Origin: Prorocentrum cordatum
Lineage: Eukaryota; Sar; Dinophyceae; Prorocentrales; Prorocentraceae
DNA length: 64,000 bases
Assembly: GCA_963575745.1 (NCBI GenBank)
Contig: CAUYUJ010017816.1
Span: forward strand, 67,001-131,000
Direction: 5' to 3'
A program made the position numbers and the translations under genes. Below, in pieces: positions 44,610 to 56,614 of this stretch. The notes beneath the pieces are model-generated. The model did not search any database and was not told where the DNA came from. It was given only the letters and a program-made list of their open reading frames with translations. Position 1 is the stretch's first letter. Each line of letters starts with the position of its first letter.

Positions 44610-47600
44610 TCAACGCGCAAAAAAAGAATTAGTCATAACAGTATCGGCCCATCCTAGACACACAGCGATTATACAGCCAACGACGTGAACGTGCATTGTG
44701 TTCCCAGATTGCTTCACAAGGGCTGAGCGAGACCTATCTGCATTATTATTGCGGTGGAAGCTGCAGACGTTCAAATGCATGCGAGATTCTTCTAACGAGT
44801 TAAATACCACGTCTGTCTGATCCAAAACTGGGAACCCCTGGGCTACCATGAGTTCCATCGGGGTAATCCACCTTTCCCTCTCCTTCACCCACTGCATGCA
44901 ATGGCAGGTGATCGCTTGCAAGATCTCCGGAGTGGACTTCGCCGGCTTCTCGTCAGGGTCCTCGCGGGGCGGTGGCAATCAGCGAGTCGGCGTGGCATGG
45001 CATGGTGGCATGGGGGCATGGGCAGCGGGAAGACTGGCGGAGCGGCGGAGTGGGAGAGTAGGATGCGACGATGCGACGACTGCGGGGCGGGGGGGGGGCT
45101 CGGAGGCTCGGCGTGTCGGGGTGTCGGAGGGCGCCGAGGAAGGAGTAGGAGGAGGCAAGAAGGGGCAAGGCAGGCAAGGAGGCAAGGAGGCAAGGACGGG
45201 ACGGCGAGTCAGCTCAGGAGGCGAAGGGGGGGGGGGAGAGGGGGAGAGGGGGGAGAGGAGCGTCGGCAGCATCGGCCAGGCAGGGCGCGCGGTGCACGGG
45301 AGCATGGAGGGATGGCGGATGGAGGGGTCAGTGGAGGGGCGGTGGATAGGGTGGAGGGGTCGAGGGGGGCTCGAGAGTAGAGTCGATGTGTCGTGATGTG
45401 TCGCGGCTAAGGGGCTAAGGCGATGACGGCAGCAACGAGAGTCCGAGATCGGCAATTGGAAAAATATAAGGATATGGGAACGGGGCACGGATGAGTAGAA
45501 GAGTAGAAGAGTAGATGGGTAGATGGCGAGAAGTGAGCACACTGTGTCGAGTGAACGCGTCGGGCGATGGACCCAGCCCGGCCAGCCAGGCACGCTGGGC
45601 GCGCCGGGTGCATGGGGCGCAGGGGTGCAGGGAGGAGCGCATAGGTCGTGCCTAACAACTGTGCGCATTGTATATATATATATATACATATATACATATA
45701 TCTATATATATATATATATCCGCAGATCCCATGCACGCGCAACCGCAATATGCAAGCCTCAACATTTGACATCGCCGACAACGCGATATGGCATGCACCG
45801 CTTCCCCGACGTCACACACGTCACACATACATTCGGACGCACGACGCACGCGATTGCATGCACGCAAGCATAAGACGCATGAGACCACACCTAAAACGCC
45901 ATGACACCATGACGCACGCGCACACGCACACGCTTTAACGGAAAGACGGAAAGTGTGGAAAGTGTGAGATTGGGTCCTGCGTGAGGTTGTACACAAGGTT
46001 CCCGGCAAATAATGTCTCGTACCGATGTAAGAACGCAGCCTCCCCAGTGTTGAGGGCGCGGCGATGGTCGCCAGGCTGAAAAATGTGATCGACGGTAGGC
46101 CGTTCACCATCCCAGGAGGTTGTCTCGCGAGATGCTGCCCACAATAACTCTCGCTTGCACTCGTCGCTGGAGGCGACTAGGAATACCCGCCACGTGCACC
46201 GCATCGACTGGTGAAACAATTGGATCACATTATCGAGTGACGAAAAATGTGCTGTCACTGTCCTCCGATGTAGCAATATTGACCACCTTCGTTTCCGACG
46301 GACTGGCCAACCAAGGTTTGTTGGACAAACGATCGCAGTCATGACCACGTAGGCATACCCGAACGCATGTTCCAGGATCGAGACGTCAAAGAGGTGGCTG
46401 TTCTCGTGAATGATGAACATGGGCATGACTAGACGCATCAAAGCAACCCAGGCGATGAACAGCTGTTTCGTCTTACCCTCGGCGCCGCCGCGCGTGCCGA
46501 GCGGTGCGAAATCCCAGCACGGCGTACCTGCTACACTGATCTCCCCTGCCTCAAACTTGCAGCTCACGCCATGCACTAGGCAGTGGCAGTGCCCCCTTGT
46601 TACCGACCGAGCCCTGCCCGTCCAGAACGAGTCCAGCTTAGTCAGCGATAACTTACCAGACGCATCGAGCTCCTGTAGGCGACTCAACGCTGACGTCGAT
46701 AAGAAACCAAGAATATCTGAAAACAGGCAGCCTGGCGGACTTGCATGAAGGAGCAACTCGCGTTGACATGCTGAACTGTGCTCGACCGCAGCCAGGTGTC
46801 GAGGGTGTGCGGGTGCTTCGCCAGTTAGAATCGATACCATATTTGATAACCCACATATCGCCGTACCTGGCGCATCAACGCCCGAAAACGCAGTGCTGTA
46901 TGTAAGCGAGCGCAGTCGAGTCGAAAGTCGCGATAGCCCAGTACTATCAACACCAGATCGGCGTCGCCAGCCACCGCGGCCACCGCCAGCGCCTATATTG
47001 GTCAGCTGCTCGATGAGTCTATCCACAACAAACTTTGGCCACGCCATCAATTGCTTCAGCGCGTCATGCGAGTCCGCGTCGGGATCGTGCTCTGGACGGG
47101 TCGCACGGTTGGCGAGGGTGCCGTTGATGATCGGCCCCCGCGTCGCGCTGCGCCTTGGCGCGGCAATAGCGCCGCCAACGTCCGCACCAGCAGGCGTGAT
47201 GCGACGTCTGAAGTGGCGACCCGCTGCCGCTGCTGAGCCCGCTGCTGCAGCCCATGGGGCTGGCGGGGGGGGCGGAGCTGGAGACGTCGCAAACGCAGCC
47301 ATGCCATCCATGCCATGAGACCGCCCTGGGCCGTCATCACTGTCTGAGTCGTGGACGTCATGGACGACGGCGGCGGCCACGCCAGGTTCGGGGGACGGGG
47401 TCCTCGTACCAGCCAAGCTGCAATCGACCCCATCGACCCCCCCTGGCCCAGGCGGGGGCTCAACGCCCCACTCAACGCCACCTGGTTCCAGTTCCAGCTG
47501 CGCAACTCCAAGAGGCCGATGGTCCAGCGCAGCAACCTGATCACCCCCCCTCGCACTGGGGCTGCTAGGGCTGCCGGCGACGATGCATGCTGCAGGCTGG

Positions 47601-48352
47601 TCTCTCTGGGCAGCCTGGGCAGCGCAACCAACCTGCCCAGCTTGGTCTGCGGGCGGTGGCGGCGGCGGCGGCGGCGGTGGTGTCGCTGGCGATGGGCACG
47701 GCGACGACGTCGGTGAACGCGCGAGCTGCAGTGCTGAACAGGTCGGCGTATCTGGCGTATCTGGCGTATCTGGCGCATCCAGGGCGGGCAACTCGACGGC
47801 GACGCAGGTCGGCGCGCCTTGATCATTGGCGCGGTAGCCGATGTCGTCGACCATGTGGCCACACGGCGGCGCTGATCCAGCCATCTCGCGCACCTCCAGC
47901 GCCGCGGCGGCAATCAGAGCGCTCGCCAGCTGAACGGCCGCGACATCATCGCCATCATCAGCGTCTGGGCCGCTGCCGCAAGCTGGCGTTGCTGGCGTAG
48001 CTGGTGTTGAAGATGCCGGCGGTGCCGGCTGCCCAGAAGCATGTGACAACGCATCGCACGCATCGCCACCGCCAGGGGTACCAGAGGTCACAGGTGCATC
48101 ATCATGTACTGCATCATCATCAGCTGCTGCGCGCAGGTCGGTGGTGTCGGACACAGTGCCAGCGAGTTGTGACGGGGCTGGCGCCGCCGTGCATGCGTTG
48201 GGCTGCAACTGCTGCTGGGGCTGCTGGGACTGGGCTGCCTGCGGCGGGGGCTGTGCTGTGCTGTCTGCGACTGGGGCTGCTGGGGTCTTGAACGTCAGCG
48301 TTGCCTGCCTGGGAACAATGTCAGCAGCCGCGAAAGCCACCATCGGTAGCAT
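44610..48352 (-). CDS. C5 cytosine DNA methyltransferase-like protein
   Basis: Two exons: 48352-45977 and 44960-44610 (792 + 116 codons), joined CAG|GACCC...GCGAG|GACCC in phase 0, a GA-AG intron of 1,016 bases. The N-terminal 480 residues are low-complexity, Ala/Pro/Asp-rich. The catalytic part has the family's motifs in order: I, AFSGVDAPGTA (Phe489); IV, AGTPCWDFAPLG with catalytic-position Cys612; VI, HENSHLF (Glu650-Asn651). The second exon supplies TPMELMVAQGFP (the RELxxLQGFP-type segment) and motif X-like KQSGNTMHVHVVG. So the reading frames of two distant exons assemble one family. Met 48352 is the first good start, but upstream exons are possible (48895-49447). The enzyme would methylate cytosine C5 using S-adenosylmethionine; specificity is unknown. 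The motif IV Trp and motif VI Ser are unusual substitutions. Confidence 0.8.
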
Positions 48353-48894
48353 CCTCCTGCGGCGGGATCCCGCCCTCGACGGCAACGCCGCACATGTGCA
48401 GCCAGGGGCTGGGGCCCAGCATGGGGCCCTGCATTCCACCGGGGTCCAAGGGCCCAGGGTCCGGGGCCCCAGAGAGTCAGACAGCGCCCGAGATTGCTGG
48501 GAGAGCCACCCCCATGCCCCCATACCACATCACAAAATCTTGCAGACCACATACCACAATACCACAATCGCACATTTGCAGATGAGAGGGCCCGCCGTGG
48601 ATACATAAACACATGCTTACAGTGCTGACGTGCTGACATGCTGACAAGCGGTGTCGGTGCGCGACCGTGAAGTGCCTGCGCACTGGACCGGCGAGGGAAC
48701 GAGGATAGCGACTCCGCGCTCCGCGAGAGCGGGGCGAAGGAGCGAATGGGTGAAGTGCGGGGGGGGGGCGAAGGGGGGAAGGGGGGGAGGCGGTTGGGCG
48801 GTTGGGCGGGGAGAGGAAGGGCGGGGTGCAGGGGTGCAGGGAGTGCGGGAGTGCGGGCCAGGTTAAGGGGTTAAGGTTGTGACCCGCCAGCGTC

Positions 48895-49447
48895 CTTGTA
48901 TATCGTAAATCGAACTGATTAGGTGCACTCAGAGTCGAATGCAACTGAAACGTCCAGCCAACAAGTCTATCCGACGATTCGCCACGATGCCTCTTCGAGG
49001 CGCGTGGTTTGGGATGGGCTCCTGCGCTGATTAAGCTCGCCGCTGCCATATCCAAAGCGACCTGGAAAGTAGCTGCGCGATGCATCTCATGATGGCACGC
49101 AAACGTATCGCGGCACATGTGAATGCACCCATTGAATGTCAGAACCGCACATGCGAAGCCCGTCAGGTCAGTGTCAGTGGTGCGCATTTGGATCAAGTAG
49201 AAGAGGTCGCCATCCTTCACAGATGTAGTAGCATGCGTAGCGAGCACGCACGTCTGCTTCCCAGATAGCACATCCTCACGAGGTGGAGCTGTGGAGGGGT
49301 GGGAGACAGGGGGGAGGAGGGTGACAGGAGGAGGAGAGGAGGAGGAGGAATATGCACACAGCACCTCGCACTGAACAGCATCGTTGCTGATGGACGCGAT
49401 TGCAGAGTTGTGCACTTGGCGCACGTGGCCACGCGGCGGTCCTGGAC
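48895..49447 (-). CDS. Probable 5' exons of the methyltransferase gene or of a separate gene
   Basis: Two exon candidates: about 49447-49375 and 49274-48895. They join as TGCGAG|GTGCTG...CGTGAG|GATGTGC, giving QCE-DVLSGKQTC in one frame through CIHMCRDTFACHHEMH. The second could splice from ACAAG|GACGC (48895/48894) into CCCAG|GCAGG (exon starting 48308), giving RYTR-QATLTFKT in phase with the methyltransferase exon. That would place this as its N-terminus; alternatively it is an unrelated short gene. The 5' end is unresolved, because an in-frame stop lies just upstream and a neighbouring frame (GSGKWVGLVLDNAAVQ) is also protein-like. Confidence 0.4.
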
Positions 49448-49449
49448 AG

Positions 49450-51108
49450 CGGCGTTATCCAGCACTAGGCCGACCCACTTGCCTGATCCCACTGGACGGC
49501 GTATCATAGGTTTCCCACTCATTACGTCAACCTGCTACCAGACAACAAGACAACCATGCGTGGAAACGGTGCGCAGCGGTACAGGTGACTGGACGGTGAC
49601 TGGGTGACTGGAGCCGCAGCCTAAACAGCTGCGAGCAATGTGCACAGGTAAAGAACTGTGCAAGTGCCGCGCGCGGTGTCAGAGACTGTGCGAACGACAA
49701 GCTCGGCAAACACATGATGGGTGCATCGCGCATGCGATGCCAAAGGTTGATGCGTGTCACACTCCACACTCCACGTGGCACTCGACGTACAGACGCGCAT
49801 GTGATGGCGCGATGGGCCCCAGCATTATCTTGGGGAAGCGCGGAAAGCGCTAGGCTCCATTTCTGACATCCCACTGAGCAACTGAGCACGCTGAGCACTA
49901 GAGCTGGAAGTGCCATTGCACGCGGGCGCGCGGTGGCAAATCTACGCCGTTCACACTGGACAATAAACTAAGCCCAATGACCCAATGAGGACTTCGGGTC
50001 ACAAAGCCAACTCCAAGAACCATTACCACCGGATCACGACGGGACCTGGGGACCCAAAACTTAACACCCAGGGTAGCATGTCTACGTGCAGTACATGTAT
50101 GACAGCATGCGCGCGTACATGGGTCGGAGTGTAAACGCATTTGTATACGCACACGGGTGAATGGGTAGCCAGCCGAACAACATCTGGTGCCGCAGGGAAA
50201 CAGTGCTACACCGCATGCAGCTGCTACGAGTCGGCATGCGATAGTGCGGTAGTGCCATGTGCGTGACCATACTGGCTTGCTAGATTGCTAGAATAGATGA
50301 AGAAGGTTCCATATAATGTGATGCGCTAGTCATTCAGCAGCGGCTCGCACAGTGTGCAAACGTATACATGCAACGATATGCGCAAATCTGAGGCGTCACA
50401 GAGACATCGCTGCACTACTCACGTAAGCGATTATAGCTGAGTCCCAGACAAGTCGTGAACTACTCTAGCACACGAGGACAGCGAAGCCACCTGACGCACA
50501 CACTGCAACTGCATCGGGTCTGCGCGTGGCGGCATGTGCACTCAACACCTCCACGCACAAACACAACGCGCGCGAGTCGAAACCAAACTACAACAATACA
50601 TATGTACAAATTATGTGTATACCAACCATTGAAACCAACAGCTATCATACACATACACAATCCCTAAACACGGTGATTCGCAATACGTATCATAGGCATA
50701 ACGTTGTAAATCGCTACCTGCACCTTTAAACATCTATAAGATTAGTTGCGAAAAAAATACATAATCAGAGTACACACGCGCAAGAAAACTGCTATAATCA
50801 CGCGTAAATTTACACACATATGCACACAATGTTTGAAAAAAACTGCGCCAACAATGTGTAAATTATCTGCAAATCTGACACATTACCTACTCCAGCGCGT
50901 TGAAAATTTAAGAAAGTACAGCCGACAACACATACACTATTCACTAGTATCACATGAAAATACAATAAAATCAAATCAGAAAACAACATGCAACTGCTCG
51001 ATTATACGCAAGTAGCACACAAATGTTAATGTGAAATAATGTTAGATTGAGGGTTGTAATTCACAACGGTACATAATTGCAAACTAATCTGCTGCAGTGA
51101 ATACACGT
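49450..51108. other. Intergenic, AT-richer region
   Basis: From about 50230 the sequence becomes clearly richer in A and T than the rest of the window, with A-runs and no convincing ORF. It leads directly into the dyad array at 51109. The minus-strand frame 49527-49916 is weakly protein-like and could hide another exon. Confidence 0.5.
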
Positions 51109-52030
51109 GTCGCACGATAACATGCAACACAGCATCATGACGCGTCGCAGCGACCCGTGCGACAGATGATGGCGACGCGTCGCAACACACATTGCGACGC
51201 ACAACGCGTGTGTTGCAGCTGGCCCTGCAACACGCGAGTGGATGAGTGGTGCGCGATGTGTTGCAGGCGGCGATGCAACAGGTGATCCGGGTGTGGTGTT
51301 GCAGCAGATCCTGCAACAGGTGTTGCATGATATACTGCAACAGGTGTTGCAGGGTGATCTGCAACATGTGTTGCAGGGTGATCTGCAACATGTCCGGGGA
51401 GGGTGGAGAGGGGCTAAATGGTGGTGGTGCGTTGCAACCTATATTGCAACAGTCGCACGGCGGTGGCGCGTTGCAGAGCACATTGCGACACGCGATGTGG
51501 TGAGTGTGTTGATATGACTGTTGCAGTCCAGATTGCAACGGTGGGTATGGAGGTGGGGTACGTGTTGCAGCAGATGCTGCGACGGATGTGGCTACCGTCG
51601 CAACTGACCATGCAACGCGTGATGCCGCGTGATCGCGAGTGGGCGTTGTTGCAGCCACTCGTGCGACACCCCCAGCACGTGTCGCAGACCAGCCTGCAAC
51701 GTGCGGTGGGTGCCAGGTGTGCCGTTGCAGGGCTGCCTGCGACACAGCTAGGGCGGTTGGGGCTGTGGCTGTGGTGTCGGAGCTCGACGTCGCAACAGAC
51801 GGTGCGACAGACAACAGATTTGTCGCACGATGATGTGCGACATTCGTGAGTCTGGTCATGCACCAGTGTTGCAGGCGAGGCTGCGACGACCATGGACGGA
51901 GATACGTAATCACACTGATTAGTATGCGCGACAAGCGTCGCAGCTGAGCGCGCGACAGGCGGACTGTCAGTCGCGCGATGGTGTGCGGCGTCTGTCAGTT
52001 GAAGTCAGGCGTTGCAGGCGTGGCTGCAAC
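51109..52030. repeat. Array of 21 dyads GTYGCA-N8-TGCRAC
   Basis: Exact matches start at 51109, 51144, 51179, 51212, 51260, 51298, 51322, 51346, 51370, 51431, 51470, 51520, 51564, 51597, 51648, 51681, 51724, 51789, 51822, 51868 and 52011; each is 20 bases. One- or two-base variants lie at 51937, 51970 and 52190. The 6-base arms are mutually inverse, and the spacer is always 8 bases but its sequence mostly differs. Start-to-start intervals vary from 24 to 143, with 24 repeated three times and 33 or 35 repeated six times. Y and R vary independently: 9 T/A, 4 C/G, 5 T/G, 3 C/A. Not coding. Likely a cluster of sites for a dimeric DNA-binding protein; function unknown. Confidence 0.9.
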
Positions 52031-52209
52031 AGCCGATACGTGGTCGTATGTCAAAGTCGTGCGCGCGGCCTGGCGTCGCATGTGTGCATGGGGATGATGC
52101 ACGCGGTGTTGCAACGCGCTGGCAGCATGAGGCGTCGTCACGCGGCACTGTGAGACGCTACACAAGCTGACGTCACGGTTGGAATGTCAGTCGCGCGGCG
52201 GCGTGCGAC

Positions 52210-54544
52210 GCTGATGCATGAGCCGATATGTGTTGCACAGAGTAACATAACGCACATGATCGTTGCTACAAGAATCATGATATATTGATGTATGTGGGAT
52301 GTATGTGATATTATCTGACAGTGCGCTTCCTATATCTTGCACAGGCGCGTCATGTGTTACATTGCTGCATGTGTGAACTGTGTGATATTGTGCGTGTGAA
52401 TCGTGGATGCGCACTGGGTGTTCATGTGCTGGTTCGTTTGGCATATACGTAATATATTTGAATTTTGTGATTCGGCGCATGATCCGAGAATGGCATGCAG
52501 GCATGCATTGGGCAGTGTAATCGAGAGTGCACGCGCCTGAAGTATGGTTGAACTCATCCGTGCATCATCACTTAGATGGCAACACAACCATTTAGTACAT
52601 CGTAAATGGTATGGTATTTGAATCAATTGAATGATACAGGTTGCACTGATTGTGTGATTATGGTGGTGAATCGTCTTACTGCGAGCCTGGTGTGCAACGT
52701 GTTGCGATTAGTTCCTGTGTGATTCGTTCAACAAATGCATCGCTTGTTTGGTATATGCTGTGCTCAAGACTCCCCATGCTGCCCATGCTGCTGCGGTTCA
52801 AGCATGGTTGCATATATGCAAGCAGCACTCGTGCGTTTGTCTCAGTGAGTGGTGATTGGTTCAATCATGCTTTTCAGATGCTGCGATGCTGCGTGACAGT
52901 GCGTGGAACGGTGGAAGGGGAGGCCGTCGGTTGCCCAAAAGCCAGACTGCTGCTGCTGTACCTCTCCTTGACCACGCAGCTGTTGGATGCGGTGCGCGCC
53001 TCGCAAACATTGGATTGCCATCGTGGTCAATCGCGTCAATCGCAAGATGCGTTGTCATGGTGGTCCCAGCATGCCAGTATGATCCAATGCGTCAGTGTGC
53101 CAGCTAGGTATTACAATTGCGATGCACTAGCAGTTGGGCATGCGCATGTAGCCGCCTCGATGTCACCACACAATATCACAACGCGCTTATCCCCCATATC
53201 CCCCTATCCCCCCCAACATATGGCACACGTGCGTCAGGTATTGCTCATTGTTGTCACTTGATCAAATGGGGCTGCACCGCGCAGACGCGTTTCATATTTC
53301 CTGCGCACGATGTGCTATTCAACGCAGTACATGCGATATATTGTATCGTATACATACCTACATACCTACAACCTATTCACACGTGAACATTGTGCGCGTA
53401 AGATGTTGTTCGCACTACAGCACATGTGCAGAAGTAGCTGCGTAATTATGTCACTATGTCACTATGTCTCCTCCCCCCCTCCTCCTCCTCCTCCTTCTCT
53501 CCTTTTCCTCCTCCTTCTCCTCCTCCTCTCCTCCTCCTCCTATTCCCCCCTCCTCTTCACCGAGCCAGCTTGGCGCGGTCGCGCATTGGTCGGCGGGCTG
53601 GGCAGTCAGCCCCAGCACTGAAGGCCTGGGGGCTTACGGATCACACGGATCACGCGTCCAGCCCATGCGCACATGGACATGGTGCGACGTATCACAGCGT
53701 CCCTTGGGCAACTTGGGCATCACCGCATCACCTCCGATTCACCTCCCGGGCCCCTCCCCCTGGACGATCTCGACGATGCGACGATGCGACGGCGATGGCG
53801 GTTGCGATGGCAATGCGACGATGCAACGATGACGCGATGCCGACGCGACGAAGACGAGATGACGATAACACGATAACTACGATAGCAACGACAGCAACGA
53901 CGATGCGATGATATGATGGCACGATTGTTTTTTTTTTTATTTTGTACGACGACTACGATAACACATGTGGACCATGTGGACCATGTGGAGCATGTGGTCG
54001 CTGTCACCACATATCGACCACATATTATATACCAGTATCCTAACCTAAACCTACTGTCGTCTAAGTTGTCTAATGTACTAGTATCCCTAGTATCCTAGTA
54101 CGCGTCTACGCATACGTCTACTTTACGCATGCGCATGCGACGCATGCGAGATTCCTACATTCCTACTGGTCGGTCGTCCTTACCTTACCCTGAATTCAAC
54201 GCTGCACGAGTGCACGAGTGGTGGAGGCTGTTGGCGGGAGGGAGGGAGGGAGGGAGGGAGGGAGGGAGGAGGGAGGCGTGTTCGCGGGGGCTGGCCGACG
54301 ACGCCTGTCCGCCACCGGCCACGGAAGACTACAGCGGAGAAAGGTCTCGGACGCGAGATTAATCAGCAGCCTCATAGGACTGCAACTGGCAAACAGGCAT
54401 GCACACACGCACGCGCACTCCCGCACTCCCGCACGCGCACTGAAGAAAGTTCTGCCGCAGCGGTGTAGCTGGGCAGCTGGGCAGCTGGCCACAAAGGCCA
54501 CAAACAGCAAATCAAACAACTAAACGCACACCGCCGCGCCAACT
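52210..54544. other. Intergenic, no gene established
   Basis: Only weak ORFs on both strands. Holds a CCT tract (53466-53550), GCGACGAT-type short repeats (53770-53910), a T-run (53930-53940) and a (GGGA)n repeat (54238-54270). Confidence 0.45.
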
Positions 54545-56614
54545 CTACAAAAGCCGATCCTGGTTAAGACGGCGCCCGAGATGCGCCTTCAACTCAGGAG
54601 TGATGCGCCCCAAGCTAGAAAAAAGCCTGTCCTTGTAGACTGGCCGGCACTCGTGGCACACGTAGGTGACCCTGATAGAAAGGGGCGCTGCTGCATTCAA
54701 CTCTGCGATCGTTGCGGGCTGAAGCCCGCCTTTCCCTTGCCTCGCGACCACGGTCTCCTCGCATATGTCGCAGACCACAAACTTGCCTGGGGTCGGATTG
54801 TACAGGTCTTTCATGTGCCGCGTCGACGCCACCGAACGGACGTTGACCACATTCGACCACGAGACGTGGCGGGAAAGCGGCCCATAATGATTCTCAGGTC
54901 GTTTGCTCGGCAAGCAGGAGAGGAGCGCGGGCTCCCGACAGATCCGCCGCCGCATTCGAGCGGCCGATCGGCAGGAGGGCGCGAATCTGAGTCGCAATGG
55001 GAACGGATGGGCCAGGTAGGGGGGTAGGACGTCAGACGTGGTGCGAGCGCGCCTAGCTCGCCTCTCTCCTCTGTGCTATGGTTCCTGCGAGTACTACCCT
55101 CCCCGTCGGCCCGTCGCGCCCTCCCCGTCGGACCGCCGGGCCGTCGGCCCCCGCCCCGAACCCCCCTTCCCGACGCACCCAGACCCCACAGCCCAAATGC
55201 CCCCTCCGCTCGAGCGCGGCGGCGGGGTCGCGCGGCAGCGCAGTCGGCTGACAGCGCTGACAGCAGAGCCCGACGAACTCGATGACGCGGCCGTCGACAC
55301 CACGGCGCCCTCTCAGGTGGGAGGCGACGAGAGCTACGCGTGCATACTGGCCATGGCAGGGCCCCTGCTGGGCCGGGGCCCCAAGGATCGTCGCGCGCGC
55401 CGATCCCGGGCATCCTGGGACCCTGGGGCAGCCTGGGGCCTTGGGGCCATGACGAACGGATGGGCCTGACCAGAGCTGGTGCATACGTATACGTCGTTTA
55501 TTTGTGTATACAGAAACATGTATATATATACACACAAACAGTCGGACCTATACCAGAAAAACACCCCTCAAGAACATATCCTCCGTTGACCGCAACGTCG
55601 CAACGCCCCAGGACCCGTGGGCCCACCCCCGCAGACCCCCAGCCCCAAGGATGCACGAGAACACCCAGCAAACATGAAGGACACTCGGTGACTAGGCGAT
55701 CCTCCCCGATACGACCTCGATGTTATACGTCGGTCCGACTGTGCGTATATACATACATATGTATACATCGTCGCTTCCGCCGTGTCCTGCGGCGACGCGG
55801 AGCAGGCCGCGGCCGCGGCCGCCGCGCCCGCGGCGCCCGCGGTGGAGTCGCCGTCGTCGTAGTCCTCGTCCTCGACGCCCTCGTCAGATGATGGGGGCGC
55901 GCTGGTGGAGACGTCCTGAACGTCAGCCTGAACGTGCTCGATCTGGCCGCACTCGTCGCCGAGCTCGGCGCCGATCTCGCCGACGAGCTTGTCACTGATG
56001 TCGTCGCCGTACTCGTCGCCGACGTCGCCGATGTCGCTGCCGCGCTCGTCACCGATCTCGTCGAGCATGTCGCCGATGTTGTCGCCGATCTCGCCGACGA
56101 GCTTGTCGCCGATGTCGTCGCCGCACTCGCCGCCGATGTCGGCGCCGATGTCGTCGCCGCGCTCGTCGCCGATGTCGTCGCCGCACTCGTCGCCGAGCTC
56201 GGCGCCAATGTCGTCGCCGCACTCGTCGCCGAGCTCGGCGCCGATCTCGCCGATGTCGTCACCGTACTCGCCGAGCTCGTCGCCGATGTCGGCACCGATC
56301 TCGCCGAGCTCGTCGCCGATGTCGTCGCCGCACTCGCCGTACTCGCCGAACTCGTCGCCGATGTCGGCGCCGATCTCGCCGTCGCCGATCTCGCCGTAGC
56401 CGATCTCGCCGTGCTCGCCGATGTCGTCGCCGATCTCGCCGTCTTCGTCGCCGAGCGCGGCCTCGAACTCCCTGGCGTTCTGCCACATCTCCTCAACCGC
56501 TGCGGCGACTGCAGCCATCTGCGAGAAACATGTGGGCCCAGACAACGCGGGCGCGACTGTCTGGGTTGCCCTGGGGGCCTTGGGAGACCGCGACCGGATC
56601 TCTGCCCGATCCAT
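54545..56614 (-). CDS. Acidic Gly-Asp repeat protein with probable zinc-binding last exon
   Basis: ATG at 56614 (MDRAEIRSRSPKAPRATQ). Exon 1 runs to about 55786, where CCGCAG|GACACG offers a phase-0 GA donor. After about 60 residues it becomes a long series of GDDIGDELGEIGAD-like units (about 56450-55930), rich in Gly, Asp, Glu and Ile, then an Asp/Glu-rich and Ala-rich end. The last exon, ending at 54545, encodes VVCDICEE...VTYVCHECRPVYKDRLF, two CxxC knuckles about 30 residues apart, as in zinc ribbons. Its 5' boundary (about 54.85-54.95 kb) and any middle exon near 55.0-55.4 kb are unresolved, so joining the two exons into one gene is an inference from order and strand. No specific family recognised. 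Confidence 0.5.

Noticed and set aside
51109-52030. CRISPR-like array
   Set aside because: The conserved parts are 6-base inverted half-sites with an 8-base spacer and irregular intervals; no long direct repeat, and the genome is eukaryotic.
52650-53261. 203-codon plus ORF
   Set aside because: Composition resembles random reading of the region, no motif, and the minus strand is also open.
55195-55469. Plus ORF beginning MPPPLERGGG
   Set aside because: Looks protein-like but lies inside a minus-strand gene block and overlaps open minus frames; no supporting motif.
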